Shown piece after piece: positions 6,864 to 10,618 of a stretch of 10,618 bases of DNA. Both the position numbers and the translations under genes were made by a program. The notes under the pieces are model-generated. The model saw nothing but the letters and a program-made list of their open reading frames with translations. It was not told where the DNA came from and searched no databases. The stretch comes from Firmicutes bacterium CAG:449. GTDB lineage: Bacteria; Bacillota_I; Bacilli_A; RFN20; CAG-449. The stretch spans positions 1-10,618 of the forward strand of contig FR889421.1 in assembly GCA_000432895.1 (NCBI GenBank), in the 5' to 3' direction. How positions within the stretch are numbered: position 1 is the first letter of the stretch; each line of letters begins with the position of its first letter.

Positions 6864-7791
6864 TACGACCTTCATTAACTAAAATATGACATATGCCTTT
6901 CTTTTCTTTAGTAGTAATAAGTCCTTTTATATTTAGAAGAATAGAACTATTTAATGTGGCTTTTATGACCATTTCTAATACGTTTTTTAATTTTTGATAA
7001 CTATTTATTTGTGATAAATCTTCATATGTTTCATAAATGGAATCAAAAATTTCTTCTTTTAAAATGTTAAAATGTTCTTCACCATCACTAAATAATGTTT
7101 TGATAGAGTTTCTCATATTTTCAGCATAATAATAACATTTAATTTGTTCATTAAAGTGATTTTCATATTCAGGATAATTTTTTAGATCTTCAACATTATT
7201 AATTAAATGACCACTTAATTTACTATAAACTTTAATTAATTCATTTATATAAGGAAGTGAATAATCTATTTTTATTGTATAGTTAGGTAATTGAAATATC
7301 TGATTATCAATATGCAAAAATTCATCTTTTATATAGATGTTTTTAAAAGCATCTTTATTTAAATTATGAATATTGATTTTTTTTAAAGGTGGATATGTTT
7401 GTGAAATACCTTTAGAAATGTCTTCAATAATTCTTGCTAATAAGTCTGCAAGCGTAGAAGGAATATCGTCTTCATCTATTTCAAATCCGAAAAGAATAAT
7501 ACTATTTTTAAGATCTTCAAAATTATCAGTACGTTGATAGAAAAATTCCATCAATTTATTCTTATCATATAAACTATATATTTCACTAGCACATTGTCTA
7601 CTTAAAGTTTTATTGCCATTGCATAATCCACGTAAAGTTTCTGTACTTTCATATTTTAATAATGGATTTTCAATTGTTTCATTAGCGAATGGATCTCTAA
7701 TAAACGCATCGATTACTGCTAAAAGAAAATCTCCTTTTTTAGATTCGATTTTCAATTTGATTATCATATTGATATAATCTTTTAAATTCAT
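6850..7791 (-). CDS. Hypothetical protein with a C-terminal region resembling the ABC-three-component (ABC-3C) system CTD
   Basis: This 313-residue soluble protein has no signal peptide or membrane segment. The C-terminal part (about 210-313) shows HFNEQIKCYYYAENMRNSI, then SDGEEHFNILKEEIFDSI and finally EKKGICHILVNEGRI (296-310). From memory of the family this pattern matches the C-terminal domain of ABC-3C conflict systems. The N-terminal 200 residues, including an acidic FGFEIDEDDI segment (101-110), match no effector I recognise. Complete systems also encode an ABC ATPase and a middle component, neither of which is visible here, so this would be an orphan or a reduced system. The start is supported by GAGGGTGA just upstream on the minus strand (about plus 7797-7804). 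The gene is divergent from the sigma-like gene and overlaps the MATE gene by 14 bp tail to tail. The ABC-3C link is moderate confidence; the reading frame itself is secure. Confidence 0.7.
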   Translation of the reverse strand: MNLKDYINMIIKLKIESKKGDFLLAVIDAFIRDPFANETIENPLLKYESTETLRGLCNGNKTLSRQCASEIYSLYDKNKLMEFFYQRTDNFEDLKNSIILFGFEIDEDDIPSTLADLLARIIEDISKGISQTYPPLKKINIHNLNKDAFKNIYIKDEFLHIDNQIFQLPNYTIKIDYSLPYINELIKVYSKLSGHLINNVEDLKNYPEYENHFNEQIKCYYYAENMRNSIKTLFSDGEEHFNILKEEIFDSIYETYEDLSQINSYQKLKNVLEMVIKATLNSSILLNIKGLITTKEKKGICHILVNEGRIRSW

Positions 7792-7823
7792 TTTACTTCA
7801 CCCTCATACTACTCTTGTTAATT

Positions 7824-7849
7824 GGACCGATTTAGACCGGTCCTTTTTT
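7824..7849 (+). terminator. Plus-strand rho-independent terminator in the divergent intergenic region
   Basis: GGACCG (7824-7829) pairs with CGGTCC (7838-7843) around an 8-nt loop, followed by six T, a C and four more T. On the minus strand no T-run follows, so it acts only on plus-strand RNA. No plus-strand gene ends just before it; the nearest is the MATE gene, about 960 bp upstream. It would stop read-through from the speA operon before the sigma-like gene. Confidence 0.82.
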
Positions 7850-7854
7850 CTTTT

Positions 7855-7873
7855 AAAGATAAACTTTTAGCGT
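7855..7873 (+). repeat. 19-bp repeated element, copy 1 (upstream of the sigma-like gene)
   Basis: AAAGATAAACTTTTAGCGT matches the element at 8442-8460 at 16 of 19 positions. This copy lies 137 bp before the ATG of the sigma-like gene. It may be a binding site or promoter element shared by the regulator gene and the holin operon; chance similarity in AT-rich DNA is possible. Confidence 0.35.
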
Positions 7874-7887
7874 AATTTTAATACGCT
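7869..7887. repeat. Inverted repeat AGCGTA-N7-TACGCT in the divergent intergenic region
   Basis: AGCGTA (7869-7874) and TACGCT (7882-7887) are perfect inverted copies with a 7-bp AT-only spacer. The repeat lies about 80 bp upstream of the minus-strand 6850-7791 gene and 124 bp upstream of the sigma-like gene, a place suited to an operator serving either. It overlaps the end of the 19-bp repeat. There is no T-run directly after it, so it is not a terminator. Confidence 0.4.
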
Positions 7888-7955
7888 TAAAAATTATGTT
7901 TAATGTAATTTATACTTTATCAAAAACTGCAATAATTAGCAAATTATATAAGTAT

Positions 7956-8010
7956 AAAAATTCTCATTAAGGATATAAGAAAGCTTTTAAAAGTATGAGG
8001 GAGAATTTTT
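7956..8010 (+). promoter_or_regulatory. Possible leader hairpin masking the start of the sigma-like gene
   Basis: AAAAATTCTC (7956-7965) and GAGAATTTTT (8001-8010) are perfect 10-bp inverted copies. The right arm covers the last bases before the ATG at 8011 and overlaps the Shine-Dalgarno GAGGGAG (7997-8003). Between the arms lies the palindrome CTTTTAAAAG (7984-7993). If transcription starts upstream of 7956 the leader could hide the ribosome binding site. If TATAAA at 7953-7958 is the -10 box, the left arm would not be transcribed. Confidence 0.4.
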
Positions 8011-8439
8011 ATGAGTGAACAAATAGAAGTAAAACTAGATTTTATTAATAAAAAACATGAATTAAAACATGTTAAATTTTTCATGGATAAAACTACATAT
8101 AAAATACTATTTGATAAATCTGTTAGTGAAGAAATTAGACATCAGTATTTAATAGATGAATATCACGCCTATGAAAAAGAAAGATATCATCAAAGAAAGT
8201 TTGTTTCTTTTGATGAAGCGTATTGTATAAATAAAGAAGAAAAATATGATTTTAAAATAATCAAAAAGGCTATTAATAAATTATCTTCTAGACAAAAAGA
8301 AATAATTTTTAAAGTGTATTTTGAAGATAAAAAACAAATAGAAGTTGCTAAAGAATTAAATGTGACTAGGCAATTTATATCTAAAACATTATCTAAATCA
8401 ATGAATAAATTAAAAATAATGTTAGAAAAAGAATTATAG
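8011..8439 (+). CDS. Sigma-70 region 4-like transcription regulator
   Basis: This 142-residue protein has a C-terminal region (about 82-138) with the pattern of sigma-70 region 4. INKLSSRQKEIIFKVYFEDKKQ is followed by a helix-turn-helix, IEVAKELNVTRQFISKTLSKSM (110-131), which in sigma factors reads the -35 box. The first 80 residues are charged and match no domain I know; no region 2 is evident. It may therefore be a partial sigma working with another subunit, as RsoA does with SigO in Bacillus subtilis, or a sigma-like activator. The ATG is set by GAGGGAG eight to fourteen bases upstream. Its position 57 bp before an XhlA-like/holin pair and a large toxin-like gene resembles TcdR and UviA, the sigma factors that switch on holin-toxin loci in clostridia, though those carry both regions 2 and 4. 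A role in expressing the downstream genes is inferred. Confidence 0.8.
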   Translation: MSEQIEVKLDFINKKHELKHVKFFMDKTTYKILFDKSVSEEIRHQYLIDEYHAYEKERYHQRKFVSFDEAYCINKEEKYDFKIIKKAINKLSSRQKEIIFKVYFEDKKQIEVAKELNVTRQFISKTLSKSMNKLKIMLEKEL

Positions 8440-8441
8440 TG

Positions 8442-8460
8442 AAAGGTTAACTTTTAGTGT
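8442..8460 (+). repeat. 19-bp repeated element, copy 2 (upstream of the holin operon)
   Basis: AAAGGTTAACTTTTAGTGT differs from the copy at 7855-7873 at three positions. It begins 2 bp after the sigma-like gene stop and ends 36 bp before the ATG of the XhlA-like gene, a spacing compatible with a promoter or regulator site. Its first 14 bases are also close to palindromic. Confidence 0.35.
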
Positions 8461-8494
8461 TTTTGACTCCTTATTTATGTAGAGGAGGTGAAAA
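8461..8494 (+). promoter_or_regulatory. Possible hairpin sequestering the Shine-Dalgarno of the XhlA-like gene
   Basis: CTCCT (8467-8471) is complementary to AGGAG (8483-8487), the core of a very strong Shine-Dalgarno AGAGGAGGTG (8481-8490). The stem can continue, across a small internal loop, with TTTT (8461-8464) and AAAA (8491-8494). The same Shine-Dalgarno sets the ATG at 8497 as start rather than the GTG at 8488, which lies inside it. Confidence 0.35.
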
Positions 8495-8496
8495 CT

Positions 8497-8796
8497 ATGA
8501 ACTTTGAATCAATTATGATTTTAATCAATTTTTTAGCATCAATATCTAGCATTACATTTGCTTATTTAGCTTTTAAAAGAAGTGAAAAGAAAGAGCAAAA
8601 AGATAATGGTAAGCAAGAAGGTGTGATGTTTTCTGATATTGGTTATATCAAGGCTTGTGTAGATAGGGTTGAAAAAAATTTAAATAAAGTTGATGAGTGT
8701 GATCGTAATATCTTACAACGCCTTGCTAAAGTTGAAGAATCAGTCAGTAATGTAACAAAACGAGTTGATGAAATGAGTAAATTAGACACTACATAA
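8497..8796 (+). CDS. XhlA-like holin-associated membrane protein with coiled coil
   Basis: This 99-residue protein has one N-terminal transmembrane segment (about residues 5-27, ILINFLASISSITFAYLAF), a charged linker (KRSEKKEQKDNGKQEG) and a C-terminal heptad-rich region (about 48-94). The IGYIKACVDRVEKNLNKVD and LQRLAKVEESVSNVTKRVDEM segments there should form a coiled coil. This layout is that of XhlA-like and related small proteins encoded before phage holins; in Bacillus PBSX, XhlA acts with the holin XhlB at the membrane. I chose ATG 8497 because AGGAGG at 8483-8488 sits eight bases before it. The holin gene follows 11 nt later. It probably assembles with that holin to permeabilise the membrane or guide export of the downstream protein (inference). 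Confidence 0.75.
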   Translation: MNFESIMILINFLASISSITFAYLAFKRSEKKEQKDNGKQEGVMFSDIGYIKACVDRVEKNLNKVDECDRNILQRLAKVEESVSNVTKRVDEMSKLDTT

Positions 8797-8807
8797 AAGG
8801 AGGAAAA

Positions 8808-9104
8808 ATGAATTTTGCTAGTGTGCCAATTATAGTTATTCTTTGCTATATTTTAGGTGAAATTTATAAAATAATATTTAAAAACAAAAAAGAAACATAT
8901 AAATTAATTCCTTTACTTGTTTCTCTATTTGGAGGAATTTTAGGTGTATTAATTTATTTTACTGCTCCAGAGATTCTTAATGTGGATAACATTTATCTTG
9001 CATTAGAAATTGGTGTTATAAGTGGAAGCAGTGCAACAGGTACAAATCAAATAATAAAACAAATTTTTAAAAATAAGGAAGAAGAAAATGAAAACAAAAA
9101 TTAA
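8808..9104 (+). CDS. Phage holin family protein (Hol44/holin superfamily V type)
   Basis: This 98-residue protein has two clear transmembrane segments (about 5-24 and 33-52) and a third, weaker one (about 62-76). It then shows the diagnostic segment GVISGSSATGTNQIIKQIF (69-87) and a highly charged tail, KNKEEENENKN. The Gly-rich GGILGV turn and the ATGxNQ motif are typical of the Hol44 holins of Gram-positive phages. Holins form membrane lesions that release lysins or, in TcdE- and UviB-like cases, large toxins. AAAGGAGG (8796-8803) lies four bases before the ATG. The 3' end overlaps the next gene by 17 bp, so the holin and the large protein are translationally linked. No endolysin gene is visible, which points away from simple phage lysis and towards export of the neighbouring protein (inference). 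Confidence 0.85.
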   Translation: MNFASVPIIVILCYILGEIYKIIFKNKKETYKLIPLLVSLFGGILGVLIYFTAPEILNVDNIYLALEIGVISGSSATGTNQIIKQIFKNKEEENENKN

Positions 9105-10618
9105 AATTTTAGATAATGGATTTTTATATTTTGATAATAATCATCAAGTAAAAATTACTTTTAATTTAACTAAAGATAGTGAAATAGTTAAGAAAAATAA
9201 AACAAGTTTATTTATAAAAAAATTTAATAATGATGATGATATCGAATTATTAGTGGATGATAATAAAGTGAAAGAAAATATTATTATTCATCAACAAAAA
9301 GATGCTTATAAATATTTATACAATTTAGAAATATCAAATTTAATTTTAGAAGAAAAAAATAATCAATATTTCTTTTTAGATAAAAAAACAAAAAAAGAAG
9401 TGTTCAAATTAAGCGAATTTATTATGTTTGATTCTAATAACAAAGAATCAAAAAATATTAAAGTGAAACTAAATAAAATAGATGAAAATAATTATATTTT
9501 AAAAGTAACTCCTTCAAAACAATGGATGAATTCATTAAAAAGAAAGTTTCCAATTATTTTGGATCCATCAATTGAAACAGTATCAACGGATTGTTTTATA
9601 TTTAACAATTCATATAGTCAATCATATGTTGATATGACTGGATATGCTAAAGTAGGTTTTGTTTCATCAAAATCATATAATTTAGCTATTAATATTGATT
9701 TATCAGGAATTATGAATGAAATTGAAAGAAGAGGAAAAAGTAGTTCTAATTTTGAAGTAATATTAAAATTACCATATCAATTAACAAATGGCTCATTTAG
9801 TGCAAAATGCCAAATGAATAATAATTTTGTTTTAACTTTTAATATTACTAAGATTGTAAAACAATTATTTCAAGGTAGTGTGAGAACAACAACATTTACT
9901 TTAAGTAATGCTAAATCATCTTTTGAAGGAAGAGATTGTATAGATGTCTATACAAGATTAATTAATGGAAGTAAGCCATCATTAATTTTAAATTATGAAT
10001 TAGATGATAGTCCTTTTGAAACAACTAAAGATTTTATTCAAGATGCTGGAACGACCTTTTTTAATGTAGGAAATGGTCAATTTATTCATAAGAAAAATAT
10101 TGGTAAAATTAATCATAATGCTTTATCACTGCCTATAGATTTAATATTAAATTCAAACTTATTATTTTCTAGAAGTGTTGATACAAGAAATAAATGTTTA
10201 ACAAAAGGTTGGAAAACAAGTTTACATCAATACATTATTAAAACAGGTGAGTTTATTGATCCATTAAAAACAAATACGATTCATTATATAGATGGTGATG
10301 GATTTACCCATTTATTGTTAGAAAGATGGTATTATCAAGAAACAAAAGGCAAAGTGTATGTTGAAAAAAGTAAAATCTTTTACGAAGAAAATGGAACACC
10401 ATTTGTTTTAGTTGGAACTAATCATCAAGAAGTACAATTTGAATATAGAAATGAAGAAGGATTAATTTTTATTGGTGATGTTTCAGAAGATAAAGTACAC
10501 GATATATTATTAGATACAAGTAATAATTTATTAGGATTCGATAAATTTGGTCGATTAATTTTAGTTCAAGATGGATATGGTAATTCTATTGATATAGTAT
10601 ATGGAAGTGGAAATGATA
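9088..10618 (+). CDS. Large DNRLRE/RHS-like protein, N-terminal 510 residues (3' truncated by window), candidate exported toxin
   Basis: The ORF opens at the ATG at 9088, preceded by AAGGAAG (9075-9081), and stays open to the window end, overlapping the holin gene by 17 bp. Residues 1-150 are a charged, beta-rich domain. Then comes KRKFPIILDPSI (151-162), the FPxxxDP lead-in that precedes DNRLRE-type beta domains, followed by about 180 residues in that style. From about residue 372 it looks like the entry to an RHS shell: GWKTSLHQYI, YIDGDGFTHLL (401-411) and, near the window end, FGRLILVQDGYGNSIDIVYG. There is no signal peptide or LPXTG visible, which fits release through the upstream holin pair. 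RHS proteins form hollow shells around a variable C-terminal toxin; the toxin tip and any immunity gene would lie beyond this window. Composition is extremely AT-rich, rich in Asn, Lys and Ile. A non-toxic surface RHS protein is the main alternative. Confidence 0.8.
   Translation, partial: MKTKIKILDNGFLYFDNNHQVKITFNLTKDSEIVKKNKTSLFIKKFNNDDDIELLVDDNKVKENIIIHQQKDAYKYLYNLEISNLILEEKNNQYFFLDKKTKKEVFKLSEFIMFDSNNKESKNIKVKLNKIDENNYILKVTPSKQWMNSLKRKFPIILDPSIETVSTDCFIFNNSYSQSYVDMTGYAKVGFVSSKSYNLAINIDLSGIMNEIERRGKSSSNFEVILKLPYQLTNGSFSAKCQMNNNFVLTFNITKIVKQLFQGSVRTTTFTLSNAKSSFEGRDCIDVYTRLINGSKPSLILNYELDDSPFETTKDFIQDAGTTFFNVGNGQFIHKKNIGKINHNALSLPIDLILNSNLLFSRSVDTRNKCLTKGWKTSLHQYIIKTGEFIDPLKTNTIHYIDGDGFTHLLLERWYYQETKGKVYVEKSKIFYEENGTPFVLVGTNHQEVQFEYRNEEGLIFIGDVSEDKVHDILLDTSNNLLGFDKFGRLILVQDGYGNSIDIVYGSGND

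Noticed and set aside
8488..8496. GTG start for the XhlA-like gene
   Set aside because: The GTG lies inside the Shine-Dalgarno AGGAGGTG; the ATG at 8497 has correct spacing.
8011..10618. Ordinary prophage lysis module
   Set aside because: No endolysin, tail, capsid, terminase or integrase gene is visible, and the holin is followed directly by an RHS-like ORF. The window ends early, so this is not final.
1..10618. TGA read as Trp (Mycoplasma-type code), suggested by zero TGA among 12 stop codons
   Set aside because: Trp is encoded by TGG where checked and no in-frame TGA was seen; lack of TGA stops is normal in such AT-rich genomes.
1..10618. CRISPR arrays, tRNA, rRNA or insertion sequences
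   Set aside because: No regularly spaced repeats, cloverleaf-type sequences, transposase-like ORFs or terminal repeats were seen on either strand.

Overview
The window comes from a very AT-rich bacterium, most likely a low-GC Firmicute (Bacillota), perhaps a Bacilli or Erysipelotrichia-like gut or host-associated lineage. The evidence is strong Shine-Dalgarno (SD) sequences of the AAGGAGG type, a Bacillus-type arginine decarboxylase next to an agmatinase, and Gram-positive-type phage holin proteins. Every Trp checked is TGG and all 12 visible stop codons are TAA or TAG, so the standard code fits and Mycoplasma-type TGA=Trp does not. The exact taxon cannot be read from this sequence.

Layout. 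(1) 1-1107: the 3' end of a large Gly/Ala-rich protein, probably the C-terminal tip of an RHS/polymorphic-toxin-like protein; a small two-helix membrane protein 14 nt downstream (candidate immunity protein); a strong terminator; and an orphan 49-residue ORF. (2) 1186-2915, minus strand: a two-gene glycerolipid operon, PlsC-type acyltransferase then diacylglycerol-kinase-family lipid kinase, ending in a hairpin terminator. (3) 3028-6863, plus strand: a polyamine operon, arginine decarboxylase (speA), agmatinase (speB) and a MATE exporter, behind a good sigma-A promoter with a perfect 9-bp dyad at the predicted transcription start. (4) 6850-7791, minus strand: a 313-residue protein whose C-terminal half resembles the C-terminal domain of ABC-three-component (ABC-3C) conflict systems. 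It overlaps the MATE gene tail to tail. (5) 7792-8010: a divergent intergenic region with a plus-strand terminator, inverted repeats and a possible start-masking leader hairpin. (6) 8011-10618, plus strand: a sigma-70 region-4 protein, an XhlA-like protein, a Hol44-type holin and the first 510 codons of a large DNRLRE/RHS-like protein without signal peptide, which runs off the window.

The most interesting part is block 6. The order sigma-like regulator, holin-type membrane proteins, large leaderless toxin-like protein parallels TcdR-TcdE-TcdA/B of Clostridioides difficile and UviA-UviB-bacteriocin BCN5 of Clostridium perfringens. I infer a holin-dependent release cassette for an RHS-like effector, perhaps regulated by the region-4 protein. 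Block 1 looks like the tail (effector tip plus immunity gene) of a second such locus, so the housekeeping genes here lie between two toxin-like loci. No integrase, terminase, capsid, tail or lysin gene is visible, so this does not look like an ordinary prophage.
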